The notes: generated by a model from the letters alone, not told the origin. A stretch of DNA of 64,000 bases from Monomorium pharaonis (GCF_013373865.1 NC_050474.1:14447045-14511044), one strand, 5' to 3'; shown: positions 1-11,109, counted from the stretch's first letter. Numbers and translations are program-made.

Positions 1-106
1 GTGCGTCTAATATAGTATTTAAAAACATTGTTGGTGTATCACATACATAAAATTATTTTGATATCTGACATATCCAAGATACCACACCACGGCTGTTACA
101 TGAGAG

Positions 107-545
107 GTACTGGTAAAAAGCCATTATAAAAATCCTAACGCGTCAAGTTCGGGACCTTAGTCATGTTGGGGAACTCCGAAGAATACACGACGGGATTTGT
201 TTAACGATACACGTACGCAATATACTTGAAAAGAAAGATTATGATAGCAAGACTGGTTCTCAACCAAGCAACCAAAAAAGTTATTTTTGCCGTTACACAC
301 ACATGCGCGCGCGCGCGCACACACAAACACACACACGTATGTATCATACGAAATATATGACACGTTTACTTTCATTTTCAAGCGCCGCTGCGTCGGAAAC
401 GGTTCATACAATTGACTTGGCAGTTACAACTTTTAATCAGCATGCCTTCAGCTATCTTTTGACAAAATTTATACCAATTCCTATAAAACCCATTTTTCTC
501 TACAAAAACTGCGGGGTTCTTTATATATAGGGATCCTAAAGTCGT
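107..545 (+). repeat. Dispersed repeat family A, copy 1
   Basis: Non-coding repeat of about 430 bp with a (CG)n/(CA)n tract in its middle. The flanking text recurs at 1625-2070 in inverted orientation and at 6300-6715 in the same orientation, with a short piece at 2155-2212. Shared landmarks are the ACGACGGG/TTAACGATACAC stretch, the TATGATAGCAAGACTGGTT stretch and the TTACTTTCATTTTCAAGCGCC stretch after the microsatellite. No protein was recognised; a non-autonomous element or a piece of a larger transposon is likely. Confidence 0.7.
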
Positions 546-754
546 CTGTTTTACCGACATTTTTTATTTTAACTAATTTTTTAATTGGCTTTATAGAATC
601 GCAAAACTCTTTTACAGAATTAAAGTACGCACCAAAATCTAATGAAGTACGGTCGATTTAATATCGATTAATATAAAAATGGAAAAAATTTTGGTACGTA
701 GAACTGTCACTTGATGACAATATTTGCTTAGTATACAAAATCTACGATATATGT

Positions 755-1013
755 TGTTACAATCGCGCTGAACGCTCGGTACATTCGACTCTCAACTGCG
801 CGGCGGCCTCTTTAGCAACCGAGTTGTTTACGCGAGCGCGCTCGTCAGATTCGATCCGGAGCTGTCAAACCGTACGGACGTGCTCTATTCCCTGTTTGTG
901 TACGATTATTTGTATTACAAGCCACATTAAAGAGTTTCACCACAAAGAGTGTCTTTGTTATTTCGTGCGGATGTGCGCGAGTGATTGAGCAGACTTGCCG
1001 GGCAAACGCAACA
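755..1013. mobile_element. Probable solo LTR
   Basis: A 259 bp GC-richer block in AT-rich surroundings starts TGTTACAA and ends GCAACA, the TG...CA form of an LTR. It is flanked on both sides by ATATGT (749-754 and 1014-1019), a plausible 6 bp target duplication. No internal retroelement region is adjacent, so it would be a solo LTR left by LTR-LTR recombination. The family is unknown. Confidence 0.55.
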
Positions 1014-1019
1014 ATATGT

Positions 1020-1624
1020 ACAAGATGGATTCATACTTCTCTAGGAATAACATACACAAACAATATCGTGCAATTAAAATTAAGATTAAAAGTTTAGAAA
1101 AAAAGATTAGTTTTAATAAATTTTTATGATTGCTTATCCAGATATAGTTTAGAAAAAGAGCACTCTGAAAAACTTTGTTTATTCTCGGTATAAAATCCAG
1201 TTTATGTAAAGATATTAATACGTATATTTTAATTCTGGAAAAGAATTTCCGAATCTATAAAAGAAATACATACGAGATCTTGTTAATGATATGCACGAAT
1301 GACTTTACATTATCAACTCTGATCAAGTTTGATGGCCACTTTAGCATCTCCTTAAAGGGTTAAAGAGGTTGGACTGTATTATATGTAGAATACCGAATTA
1401 TCTGATAATGTGTAGAATTCGAATTAAATGCAATATAACTTTACCTAAGATATTTTTTGCTGATACTCCATTTTAATATATTTCACTGTTTCATAAAATT
1501 TTATCTAAAACTGATCATTAAACTAATTCCACTTTGATTCGATTTTCACTATTTTCCATATTTATATGTATTTTTAAAATGTTTTATTAATAAATTCCTA
1601 GAATTTGACTTATTAATTTATACC
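1020..1624. other. AT-rich DNA, nothing recognised
   Basis: Low-complexity AT-rich sequence between the solo LTR and the inverted copy of repeat A. No coding or structural signal was seen. Confidence 0.6.
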
Positions 1625-2070
1625 TATATACACGGTGTTTGGAAATTAGCCGACAAAAAACCCGCAATTTCTCGTACAAAAAAATGGGTCTCATACGCAA
1701 ACTTGGTTGACAAACTTTGGTAAAAGATAACTGAAAGCATGCTGATTAAAAGTTGTAATTGCCATGTCAATTCTATGAGTTTAATTTTTGATGCACCTGC
1801 GTTTAAAAATGAAAGTAAATGTGTCATGTATTTTGCATAATACATACATATGTACGCGCCCGGGCGCGCATGTGTGTGTGTGTGTAACAGCAGAAATAAT
1901 TACTTTTGGTTGCTTGATGAGAAAACAGTCTTGCTATGATAATCTCTCTTTTCAAGCATATTGCGTACATGTATCATTAAAAATTAGCCCCGTCGTGTAC
2001 TCTTCGGAGTTTCCCACCACCACTAAGGTTCTGAACTTGGCGCGTTTTTATGGTGGTCCTTAACCAGTAG
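1625..2070 (-). repeat. Dispersed repeat family A, copy 2 (inverted)
   Basis: Reverse-complement copy of the 107-545 repeat, again with a central CG/TG microsatellite (about 1855-1886). With copy 1 it forms an inverted pair around the solo LTR. Divergence between the copies is substantial, so the family is old. Confidence 0.7.
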
Positions 2071-2154
2071 CCCTATGCACTTTTTCTCTTATCTCCCAAC
2101 CACTCTTAATATAGTAACTGGATTTATTTGATTCCTCTCTTATAAATTAACCAC

Positions 2155-2646
2155 CTTTGTCGTGGTGGGGAATTCAGAAAAATAAAGGACGGGTCTTGTT
2201 TCTAACGATACACTGTGACGTGACAGCCGCAGGCTGCTGTCCGTCACAAGGGCCTTAGCGGTCCGTACGCGTTAACATCACACGAGTCCTGCGTCCTTCC
2301 GCTCGGGAGCGGACGCGAAAGCGTGATGTTATATTTTCTGTGTGTGTCGTCCCGTGTGTTGTTCGTTCACTAATTGATAAGATTTTTGCGAGCGCTACTT
2401 CGCGAGTGTGGCGGAAGTAGGTGGCCAAAGCGGATCTATTTTCTAAATCTTAGCGTCTCGTCTCAATGGAAGACACCCTTGGAGAAAGAACTAACAACGA
2501 GGGATTTGCAGAAGATCTTTTTCGAGCGGGGGTTTGCAGGTAATGCCGCCTTTATCTTGCCTACCATTTTATCGTCAGAGAATTCCGATACTGCTGCCGA
2601 ATCGCGCTTTCAGGATCCAACGAAGGCGCGCAGGCGGCGTTCCGAC
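2155..2646 (+). other. Fragment of repeat A followed by GC-rich DNA
   Basis: 2155-2212 repeats the GGGGAA...GACGGG...AACGATACAC portion of repeat A. The following 430 bp are GC-richer, start TGTGACGTGACAGCC, and resemble LTR/leader sequence in composition. An open frame at 2374-2652 has no recognisable domain. Foldback element 1 truncates the region at 2647, so this may be the 5' part of an LTR element; I cannot prove it. Confidence 0.35.
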
Positions 2647-3068
2647 GAGTGAGTCCTAGATGCGCACAGTAATAAACGGACACAGCAGGCTGAGTGAAAC
2701 GGACACAGATTAAACGGACACAGTAATAAACGGACACAGTAACAAACGGACACAGACCAAACAAACACAGTAACAAACGGACACAGTAATAAACGGACAC
2801 AGTAATAAACGAACACAGACCAAATGCGCACAGAGCGAAACGGACACAGTGCGAAACGATTGGACACCGCATTATTAGACACCGCAGTCTTCTAGTGAAT
2901 AACATTTATATATCATATGACAGATTATCTAATCTTAGAAACATCTGGCAGAAAAAAACTTCGATTTGCCAGAAAAAAAATTGAATTTTAAATGTTTATA
3001 TACATATTTTTAGGAGCATCTCGTTTTGCGTGGAAAGTTTCAAACCCATGTGGTGCAGAAAATGCTCG

Positions 3069-3109
<41 letters not shown>

Positions 3110-3419
3110 GGGGTGCAAGGGGGGGCCTTCGGCCCCCCTCCCGCACCCACCCCGTCCAAGTCGCTAACCCATGTAAACTGTATTAGAAATCTGCATACAC
3201 ATACGTGAATGTGTGTGTGTGTGTCCAATAATGCGGTGTCCAATAATGCAGTGTCCAATCGTGCGGTGTCCAATCGTGCGGTGTCCAATTGTACGGTGTC
3301 CAATCGTGCTGTGTCCAATCGTGCTGTGTCCAATCGTGCGATGTCCAATCATGCGTGTCCAATCGTGCGTGTCCAATCGAGCGGTGTCCAATCGTTACGT
3401 GTTCAAACGAGATACTCCC
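2647..3419. mobile_element. Foldback-type element 1 (chimeric arrays)
   Basis: Left end is GAGTGAGTCCTAGATGCGCAC, right end (reverse complement) GGGAGTATCTCG; both match the two end types of the family. The left arm (about 2660-2860) is an array of a 16 bp unit of the AAACGGACACAGTAAT type. Its inner tip changes to the unit found in the right arm (about 3225-3410), a 15 bp unit of the GTGTCCAATCGTGCG type. The core (about 3040-3180) holds CAAACCCATGTGGTGCAG, a (CA)n tract, a GC-rich hairpin and GTCGCTAACCCATGT. No coding capacity and no clear target duplication. Confidence 0.75.
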
Positions 3420-3764
3420 GCGAGCTAATAATAACACACACAAAAAAGTGGTTGGTCCGGCGGACCAGACTAGTCTATTCTTATGTATTTCGACCCACTG
3501 AATCCAAATCCAAAGTCAGAATTGCTGAATTGGCTCATCTTTTCCTAACCTTAAAGAAAAATTTTTTTAAATCTTGGTCCGGCGGATCAGACTAGTCTAT
3601 TTTTATATTATATATTTTGACCCGCTGAATCCAAATTTAAGGTCAGAATTGCTGAATTGGCTTATTTTTTCATAACCTCAAAAAACACTTTATAAAAGCA
3701 GTTTGGATCACAAATGTATAATCCGAAACGTGCAGGCTTGCGTAACCACATTAACTAGGGAAAA

Positions 3765-4140
3765 TTTTCTAGGAAACCACAAAAGTGAAGATTCCAGAGA
3801 AAGGGTAACGGAAATGATGGAGAACAATAGAAAACTAGGTTGCTTAATGAATCTTAAGTTACATTTTTTACATTTTCATATCAAAACTACATCCCAGAAA
3901 ATCTAGGTGATTATAGTGAAGAACAGGGAGAAAGATTTCATCGGGACATCAAGGAGATGCAGTATCGATATCAAGGCAAGTGGGATGTTAATGTGATGGC
4001 TGATTTTTGCTGGACGCTCAAGCGTGATGTCTCTGTGAAAAGAAAGAACCGTAAGAGAAAGCCATTGCACAGAATCTTCAAGAATAAAAAAGATATAATA
4101 AAAAAAAGAAGTGAATTTTCTACACTATGCACAGAAGCTC
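3765..4140 (+). pseudogene. C-terminal fragment of an unnamed arthropod TE-associated protein
   Basis: Two frames joined by one frameshift near 3895 give a fragment with the motifs FLGNHKS, KLGCLMNLKLHFLH and then LGDYSEEQGERFHRDI, RYQGKWDVNVMADFCW and LKRD. From memory this matches the C-terminal third of a protein family that is widespread in arthropod genomes and often lies inside repeats. I cannot name its function. The fragment sits exactly between the inward ends of the 3431-5625 TIRs, so the transposon either captured it or derives from a larger element that encoded it. It is too short and broken to be functional. Confidence 0.55.
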
Positions 4141-4503
4141 AAACTAGTCACACGTATTTCCCCGGGTAATGTGGTTACCGTGGCAAGCCTGCACATTCCG
4201 GATTATATATTTGTGATCCAAACTGTTTTTACAAGGTGTTTTTTGAGGTTAAGAAAAAATAAGCCAATTCAGCAATTCTGACCTTGGATTTGGATTCAGC
4301 CAGTCAAAATACATAAGGATAGACTAGTCTGGTCTACCAGACCAACATTTAAAAAAAAATTTTTTTTTGAGGTTAGGAAATGCGAGCTAACTTTGCAATT
4401 CTGACATTGGATTCCGTTTCAGCGGTCGAAATACATACGGATTGACTAGTCTAATCCGCCGGACCAACATTAAAAAAAAATTTTTTTTTAGATTAGAAAA
4501 AAA

Positions 4504-4797
4504 GGGAACGTCCCGTTTGCCAACGTCAATATTGGCCACAATCCCGATTGGCCACGTCAATATTGCCCACGTCAATAATGGCCACGCGTCAATATTGGCC
4601 ACGTCAATATTGGCCACGTTAGTAATGGCCATGCGTCAATATTGGTTATGTCACTATTGGCCACGCGTCAATATTGCTTACGCGTCAATATTGTCCACGC
4701 GTCATAATTGGCCACGCGTCATTACTGTATATGAGTTTGCGACTTGAACGGGGTGAGTGCGAAAGGGGAGCCGAAAGCCTTTTCTGCCCCCCCCCCC

Positions 4798-4854
<57 letters not shown>

Positions 4855-5239
4855 CGTACGTGCGCAAAACATTTCTCTGCACCACATGGGTTTGCGACTT
4901 TCCACGCTAAACAAAAAAATTAGTTAATATTGACGCGTGGGCAATATTGACGAGTGGGCAATAATGACGCGTGGGCGATATTGACGCGTGGGCAATAATG
5001 ACGCGTGAGCAATATTGACGCGTGGGCAATATTGACGCGTGGCCAATAGTGACGTGGCCAATATTGACGCGTGGGCAATAAAGACGTAGCCAATATTAAC
5101 GTGGCCATTATTGACGTGGGCAATATCACGCGTGGCCAGTATTGACGTGGCCAATCTACTTCGTGGTCAATCGGGATCGTGGTCAATATTGACGTGGCCA
5201 ATATTGACGTGGCCAATCGGGACCGTGGCCAAATGGGTG
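4504..5239. mobile_element. Foldback-type element 2
   Basis: Starts GGGAACGTCCCGTTTGCC and ends ...CCAAATGGGTG. The left arm (about 4520-4730) repeats units of the TTGGCCACGTCAATA type, 15-17 bp; the right arm (4925-5225) carries the inverse GTGGSCAATATTGACG units. The core (4735-4910) is GACTTGAACGGGGTG, a shortened hairpin region, a C run, (TG)n and ACCACATGGGTTTGCGAC. It lies inside one TIR subrepeat of the surrounding transposon. Joining the flanks (TTAGAAAAAAA / AAAAAATAAATC) recreates the sequence seen in sister subrepeats, with an A-rich direct repeat of about 6-7 bp at the junction. Confidence 0.8.
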
Positions 5240-5271
5240 AAAAAATAAATCAATTCAGCAATTCTGACCTT

Positions 5272-5428
5272 GCTCACTAAACACAAAGTTACATGTAACG
5301 TGCTTGTTAGTTGTAATTTCCCACTTAATAATATAATTGTAATATTAACACACGTGTTATATTACAATTACATTGTGGAGTGGAAAATTACACCCAAGGC
5401 ACGTTACATGTAACTTGATGTTTGGTGG
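5272..5428. mobile_element. Palindromic MITE
   Basis: About 157 bp with inverted ends CACTAAACACAAAGTTACATG and the reverse complement of the CATGTAACTTGATGTTTGGTG end; both arms contain GTTACATGTAACGTGC. It interrupts one TIR subrepeat: flanks GACCTTG and ATTTGAATTC rejoin into the sequence of the intact sister repeats. Confidence 0.7.
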
Positions 5429-5625
5429 ATTTGAATTCAGCGGGTCAAATTACATAAGAATTGACTAGTCTGGTCCGCCGGACCAATATTAAAAAAACAT
5501 TTTTTTGAGGTTAAAAAATACGAGTTAACTTTGCAATTCTGACCTTGGATTCGGAATCAGCGGGTCAAAATACCTAAGAATTGACTAGTCTAGTCCGCCG
5601 GACCAACCACTTTTTTTTGTGTGCC

Positions 5626-6295
5626 TGTGTAATTATCGCGCATATTGTTCGCAGGACACCATAACGCGTAGAAGAGCACGAGTCCGTCGCGTGTTGCGTG
5701 GGCTCTAAGTTACTGTTCGTCCCGATCGCCCTCAGCAAAACCGTTATCTTATCGGGAGTTCGGCATCCACCAACGATGCAGGATAAAGCGTAGACAAGTC
5801 GGAGAAATCCCGCGTACGTAAACTAGCTCGTTCGTTAATTGTCCCGTATTCGCGAAATTTAATTTCAAGCAATTATCAGCTTGTAACGCGAGCGAATCAC
5901 CATTGCCGCTCAACATAGCCTTATACTTCTGTATTGTTCGTTGTTAAATATAGCAGTTAATTTTATTGTGTAATTTTTGTAATTTTGATAGTTCTCTCGC
6001 CTTCCTGATTTCACCCACCCGCATCGAACCTTGCTCCCCCTCTGCCATTTTAGGACTGAGTAGCTGGCTATCGGAGCCGCTAACGCCCCGATCGCCTAAC
6101 GAGCGCCCGTCTTTTTCGCGACTTTGATAACATAGAGTTACGTTGCTGTTTGGCTTAGATAGAGTGGTACGCTCAACGTACCTGGCGCTCAATTATACAT
6201 ATATTGTATCGAGGAATTACGAGGAGCTGTCGTCCCGACACCCGGGCGGCTCAGGGCCGCGGCCAGGGACGGAAGCGAAGTTGACCACTGCTCGC
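5626..6295. other. GC-richer non-coding block
   Basis: 670 bp of moderate GC sequence with no recognisable coding domain. Composition and position between repeats suggest an LTR or 5' leader remnant. Possible open frames are short and lack motifs. Confidence 0.4.
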
Positions 6296-6715
6296 GAGCG
6301 CGGTTACAACACATACGCAATATGTTTTAAAAGAGAGATTATGTTAGCAAGACTGGTTTCTCAACCAACCAACCAAAAAATGTAATTATTTCTGCCATTA
6401 CACACATCATGCACACATCACGCACACGCGCGCGCACGCACACACACACACACATACACACGCGCGCGCACACACACATATGTATATAATATATATTCGC
6501 ATAATATATACTATATATTATGCGAAATACATGACATGTTTACTTTCATTTTCAAGCGCCAGTGCGTCGAAAATGACTCATAGGATTGACTTGACAATTG
6601 CAACTTTTAGGCAGCATGCTTAGCTATCTTTTGCCAAAGTTTGAACCAAATCGTATAAAACTCATTTTTCCTACGAAAAGTGCGAGGTTTTTTTCAGAGA
6701 TTTTCAAGAGCAACG
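6296..6715 (+). repeat. Dispersed repeat family A, copy 3
   Basis: Third copy of the repeat seen at 107-545, in the same orientation, with CA/CG tracts (about 6405-6480) and an AT-rich palindrome (about 6480-6535) in the centre. It abuts the left TIR of the Tc1/mariner-like element. Confidence 0.65.
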
Positions 6716-7204
6716 TAAAAATCTTTTTTTGCAAATAAACCTAGGGTCAGAAAGGTATCATCGCTATCACATAAAGAGTGTTCAAAAAAGGTCGAAACCT
6801 CGAAATATCTAAAAAAAATGTTTTACAAAAAATTGTTTTAAACAAAAGTTGTAAGATTAAAAAAATCTATTTACTGACGCTATAAATTTAACCTTAGAAT
6901 GACCTTGAAAAGCCGAGTCAAGGTAAACATAAAAATCTTAAATAAAAACCCCAATATCTTATTGCATATTTTTGTAGCTTATCTCAAGAGCTTTCTAAAA
7001 CAGTATAACTAAGTTGCATTTGGTCGAGAACTATTAGAGATATGCGCCACTAACAAGGGAACCTCGCGGACTCGAAAATTCAGATTTTAATGAAACTTGG
7101 CATAAACGTAGAGAAGGTAAATACATGAATTTAGAAATTTTTAGTAGCAGCCCAAAAACGGTTTAAAGGGGTGAAACCACCCTTCAAAGATTGAGACATT
7201 TTTG

Positions 7205-7456
7205 CGGTTTCTCGATATATCACGTAAACTAAACAATATAAAAAATGTTTTATGCAAAAATTTTACAATAAAAGTACTTCTATTTAACTACATTAATAAA
7301 ATTTTGAAAAAAATTTTTATTTTTTAAAAAATAAACAGTTTTTTAATTTTTTTTTTATTTTATTACTGTAGTTAGATAGAAGTACTTTTATTGTAAAACT
7401 TTTGTATAAAACATTTTTTTATATTTTGTTTAGTTTACGAGATATATCGAGAAAAC
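7205..7456. repeat. Palindromic insertion inside the Tc1/mariner-like element
   Basis: Two arms of about 100 bp in inverted orientation, both with GTTTACGWGATATATCGAGAAA at the outside and AAAGTACTTCTATYTAACTA inward, meet around an AT-rich loop near 7330. Likely a nested MITE. Confidence 0.65.
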
Positions 7457-7472
7457 GCATGAAGTACATCAC

Positions 7473-7658
7473 TCAAGACAAGATCGGTCGGTGATCCAGC
7501 CAGTCAAGACAAGATCAGTCGGTGATCCAGCCAAACAACGCAAGATCGATCAGTGATCAAGTCAGTCAAGGCAAAATCGATAGCTGATCTAGCCAATAAT
7601 GGCAAAATCGATGGCTAATCCAGTCAATAAAGGAAGGTCGGTGGCTGATCCAGCCGAT
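7473..7658. repeat. 31 bp tandem repeat, six copies
   Basis: Six consecutive units of the form TCAAGACAAGATCGGTCGG + TGATCCAGCCAG, with period 31 and increasing divergence to the right. It lies between the palindrome and the transposase remnant. Confidence 0.8.
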
Positions 7659-7659
7659 G

Positions 7660-8690
7660 AAAGCCCTGTATATGCTATGTTATACAGGAAAGTGTCTCAG
7701 AGCAGATGCTCGAAGTGTTATCCCCCATGACCTTTTCACAGATAATAGCGTCGAACCAAGAATCGGCGAATACTTTCAAACCAAGATCATCCTTGATTTT
7801 ACCAGCTGCTGTTATGATCTTCACAATGAGTTCTTTTTGGCTTGCGACAGGTGTTTTGTAGACCGTGTTCTTTAAATGCCCACAAAAAGAAGTCGAGGAG
7901 AGACAGGTCAAGAGACCTCTCAGGCCGTTACAGGCCCTTCTTGCCCAATCAACTTGTCTAAAAAAGTCGCGTTCATATAATTGCGTACCTGCTGCAAATT
8001 GTAGGCTAGAGCTCCATCATGCTGAAACTACATGTTTCGACGAATGACTAGAGGCACGTTCTCCAGAAAGTCTAGAAGGGTGTCCTGCAAAAATGTCAAA
8101 TAGATGTCCCTACGCAGGTAGTCCGACAGAATATAAAATCCGTGAAAACAATCATCGATCATACTAGCCCAAACATTCAACGCTGAATCGCTCTTGATAG
8201 TTTCCTCACTCTTACGGAATACAGATTTTCATCTGACCGTACGATTGTTGTGGCAGTTGCAGATTCCTCTGGTAAACGTAATGATGGTTTCATGGGTGAA
8301 TAAAATAAATTTTGGAGAATGTGTCCCAATGAATCTTCCACAAAAAAACCACTGCACAAATTCTTGACGGAGAGGATAGTCGGCCAGATTCTAATTTTGC
8401 TCCTTTTGCCTCTTGTACGGATGTAACAGCTATTCATGCAGGATTTTCTAAACTGTGCTGTATGCTGCATCGACAACTGTGGATGCTGGTCGAAAAGTTT
8501 CTTTCCACAAAGAACAAGACATCTTCTTTTATCTCTGGTGTGCAGATAGTTTGCTTACGTCCATCATCAGGCCTGTGAACATGTACTGATCCAGTTTTTT
8601 TGAGATACCGGAACACCTGAACAAAAGTATTATGATAAGGAATGTGTCATCTTGGGAAGCGTTATTGGTAGATCCTTGCTGCTGTACGCC
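7660..8690 (-). pseudogene. Tc1/mariner-superfamily transposase remnant
   Basis: Conceptual translation on the minus strand, using several frames, gives an N-terminal helix-turn-helix-like stretch (8434-8690; motifs TFVQVFRYLKKTGSV and HRPDDGRKQ). A catalytic-domain stretch follows (8177-8430) with the pattern CVQWFF, DSLGHIL, FIHP and W/SDENLY seen in Tc1/mariner DDE proteins of arthropods. There are many stops and frameshifts, and no catalytic triad can be assigned. It would have moved the surrounding element; it is now dead. Confidence 0.55.
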
Positions 8691-9177
8691 CGTGATATTG
8701 GGTCTCTATATATACAGCAATCGCGTTAGCATACTCTGTCCAAGAGCATAATGCTCATGTTACATTTAAAAAAAAACAACAGAAATAAGTAATAGAGTAT
8801 TTTGTTTTTTTAATGATAATGTCAATCTAATACGTACTTTGACAAGAGTACACAACAAACCTTGGCGATCCTACCCAAAATTAATTTGGTAAAGTCAATG
8901 AATTATTTTACACCCTACAACTTTTGTTTAAAACAATTTTTTGTAAAACTTATACTTTTTTAGATATTTAGAGGTTCCGACCTTTTTCGAACACCCCTTA
9001 TGTCGTAGTGATGTAATTGCACGTTTTCGACCCTAGGTTTATTCGCAAAAAATAATTCTTATGGTGCTCTACTTTATCGGTTAAATTTCCGAAAACCCTA
9101 TACATAATACACTGCATACGTACATACATATAATAAGAATTCTATTTATAATGTTGAACTTGTTACATCTTTTATAC

Positions 9178-9656
9178 CTGGGCATTCCTTGATAAGATGA
9201 AGCAATGGTCCACCGTTTGCATCGATCAATTCCTCGTTGATAATAGGGAAATAACTTTTCCTTACAAATGCTGAAATGTTCTGATAATGAGCTGTGTTCC
9301 TTACAGCGTTTACACCAAATTGCATCTTCTTTCGTAAGTTTTGCATAAGTTTTGACGATATCAAATCGATACCATCATCATAGTTATCGAAGAGATCACC
9401 CAGGCTGACAGAAGTCAAGAATATTGGTAATTCCGAAGCGTCAAGATCGCGAAGACTTTCAATATCTGGATAATACATGTCATGAGCAAAACTATTGTAC
9501 AGAATACCGCTGAAAATTCCAACTAAAGTGACGTTAGCAAGAAGAATGCTTGATAATAATATCCTTTCCGCATTTGTGCTTGGTAATTTTTGTGGGCAGC
9601 CAGCACTTAATAAAAACAATCGATAGATAGTTGTACGAAAACTTCTCCTTTCCGTT
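9178..9656 (-). CDS. Ionotropic receptor, exon with pore, membrane helix and second ligand-binding lobe
   Basis: The exon is bounded by an acceptor (TTTACTTTTAG, AG at 9658-9657) and a donor (CCCAG then GTATAA at 9177). It encodes 159 codons without a stop. In order: a short pore segment (TIYRLFLLSAGCPQKLP), a hydrophobic helix (ERILLSSILLANVTLVGIF) ending in ILYNSF, which stands where iGluRs have SYTANL, then YYPDIESLRDLDASELPIF, the start of the S2 lobe. This is the arrangement of divergent insect IR chemosensory channels. The incoming phase (2) matches the exon ending at 22340 and the outgoing phase is 1. The C-terminal exon should lie at lower coordinates but was not found. Confidence 0.78.
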
Positions 9657-9659
9657 CTA

Positions 9660-10280
9660 AAAGTAAAGCAAATACTAATGTATTTTTTCACTTTTTTCAT
9701 ACATAAATATAATTTCTCTGGTAAAAACTTTTCTCTGAAATCTTCATATAATTTTTGGAATCTCTGTATTATAACATTTACAGAAATCTCACATTTTTAT
9801 ACAATACAGAAATGAATTTCTTTTTCGGTGTAGATAGTTGCAGCTAGGCGCGCTTCCTATCGATAAGTAAGGTGCAAAATTTATATTATTTTTATAATTT
9901 GTTAAAAAATTGTTTAAATAAAAAATAAACCGATTTTAACAGTCACAAATAATATATTTTTACCTGTTCTAACTCTGTGCAAAGTTTCATTATTTTTGTA
10001 AACTGTTAGAAAAATGGTTTTGACAGTTGGATAGCATTACTTGTAAAATTTAATTAGATCACTTAAGATCTAATTAAATGTTTAAGAGAATTTCACAAGA
10101 CCTTCGATGTCTTGCTGTAGTTTTAGCATTTAAGTGGTCTTTCGAAAGATGTCTCATGATCTGTTGCTGGAGACCAAAGGATTTTTAGAGTTCGCAATAA
10201 TATTTCGTAGTTGTAGTCATAACTACAACATCGAATATATCTGTTGTATTTTAGTTAACATTTGCAATGTTACAACCGTA
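9660..10280. other. Intron, AT-rich, nothing recognised
   Basis: Start of the large IR intron. AT-rich sequence with no repeat match noticed until the C homopolymer at about 10280-10297. Confidence 0.5.
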
Positions 10281-10379
10281 CCCCCCCCCCCCCCCCCAGA
10301 TAGGAAAATTGCAAAATAAATGCACAATTATTGCATCTTCTATTTACCTCAATTTCGCAATAATTGTTGCAAGTGAGAC

Positions 10380-10940
10380 TACAAAACGCACATGTTTTGA
10401 TAAAAACAAATTTGAAAATTACTTTGCGTAAATATTACGACATTGAATTAAAAAATAAATTTTGAATTTATTTACGTAATTATTACAACATTGTATTGAG
10501 AAATAATTTTCGAATCTTATTGCATAATTATCACGACATTGTATTAGGAAATAAATTTTGAATTTTATTGTCTATATAAATATTGCGACATTATATTAAA
10601 AAATAAATTTTCAATTTATTGACGTAATTATTATGACATTGTATTGAAAAATACATTTTTAATTTATTTGCGTAATTATTATATGTGGAGAGAATTTTCT
10701 CTTAAAATTTACCTTCAAAATCTAGTAATTGTGGGATAATGTAAATTTTACTATACTTTTAGTCAATTTTATTAAAAAGTATAGTAATTTCTCGAGGTCA
10801 CACATTATCTCATAATTATCAGAGTTTGAAGATAAATTTTATAAGAAAATTCTCTCCGTGTAATGTTGTATTAAGAAATAAATTTTAAATATTATATTTA
10901 TTATTAATATGTATTACATTATATTAATATTTATTTTTAT
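10380..10940. repeat. About 60 bp tandem repeat array interrupted by a MITE
   Basis: Five or more AT-rich units of about 60 bp contain ATTATTACGACATTGTATT and AATAAATTTTGAATTT. A MITE at 10684-10862 splits the array. A CCCAGATAGGAAA motif beside it (about 10294) recurs inverted at about 13394-13406, so the array may be the left end of a larger 3.1 kb element. Confidence 0.6.
10684..10862. mobile_element. MITE with GGAGAGAATTTTCT ends
   Basis: Inverted ends GTGGAGAGAATTTTCTCTTA and the complement of AAGAAAATTCTCTCCGTG, with inner arms AAATTTACCTTCAAA / TTTGAAGATAAATTT, directly flanked by TA on both sides. About 178 bp; likely moved by a Tc1/mariner-type transposase. Confidence 0.7.
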
Positions 10941-11109
10941 AACAGCACCGAATAATGTTTGCACAACAGTTATCAAATGAAACATAATTTTAATAATGGC
11001 TATAAAATGTACATAATTTACCTGCTGAATAATAAAAGCACCCAAAATTGGTCCGCGTGTATACAAGTAAATAACCGCAGTTAAATTTACGATGTCACTC
11101 GTTGTTTAA

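Larger units (their letters stand above)
3431..5625. mobile_element. DNA transposon with subrepeated long TIRs
   Basis: Inverted termini read CACACAAAAAAGTGGTTGG and continue through GGTCCGGCGGACC and ACTAGTC. Each TIR is built from about 125 bp direct repeats: two on the left (3445-3690) and about four on the right (4238-5600). The inverted match continues inward (3690-3755 against 4165-4237). The interior encodes a protein fragment (3765-4140). The right TIR has been invaded by foldback element 2 (4504-5239) and a MITE (5272-5428). The superfamily is not determined. Confidence 0.7.
6722..9055 (-). mobile_element. Decayed Tc1/mariner-like transposon
   Basis: Inverted termini of about 140 bp (6722-6860 and 8925-9055) share AATAAACCTAGGGTC, GTTCRAAAAAGGTCG and TTTTACAAAAAATTGTTTTA. 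The interior minus strand has the remnants of one transposase (7660-8690). Also inside are a palindrome (7205-7456) and a tandem array (7473-7658). It lies in the presumed intron downstream of the IR exon ending at 9178, about 120 bp from its donor site. Confidence 0.7.

Noticed and set aside
2374..2652. Possible short gene of 92 codons
   Set aside because: No domain, no start context, and truncated by foldback element 1. A GT donor-like CAG/GTAATG inside is not enough.
3070..3140. tRNA-derived SINE origin for the foldback core
   Set aside because: No A/B box pair or cloverleaf could be recognised; the core is a GC hairpin plus (TG)n.
2660..3410. CRISPR-like appearance of short regularly spaced repeats
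   Set aside because: The repeats are head-to-tail without unique spacers, lie in inverted arms, and the sequence is clearly eukaryotic.
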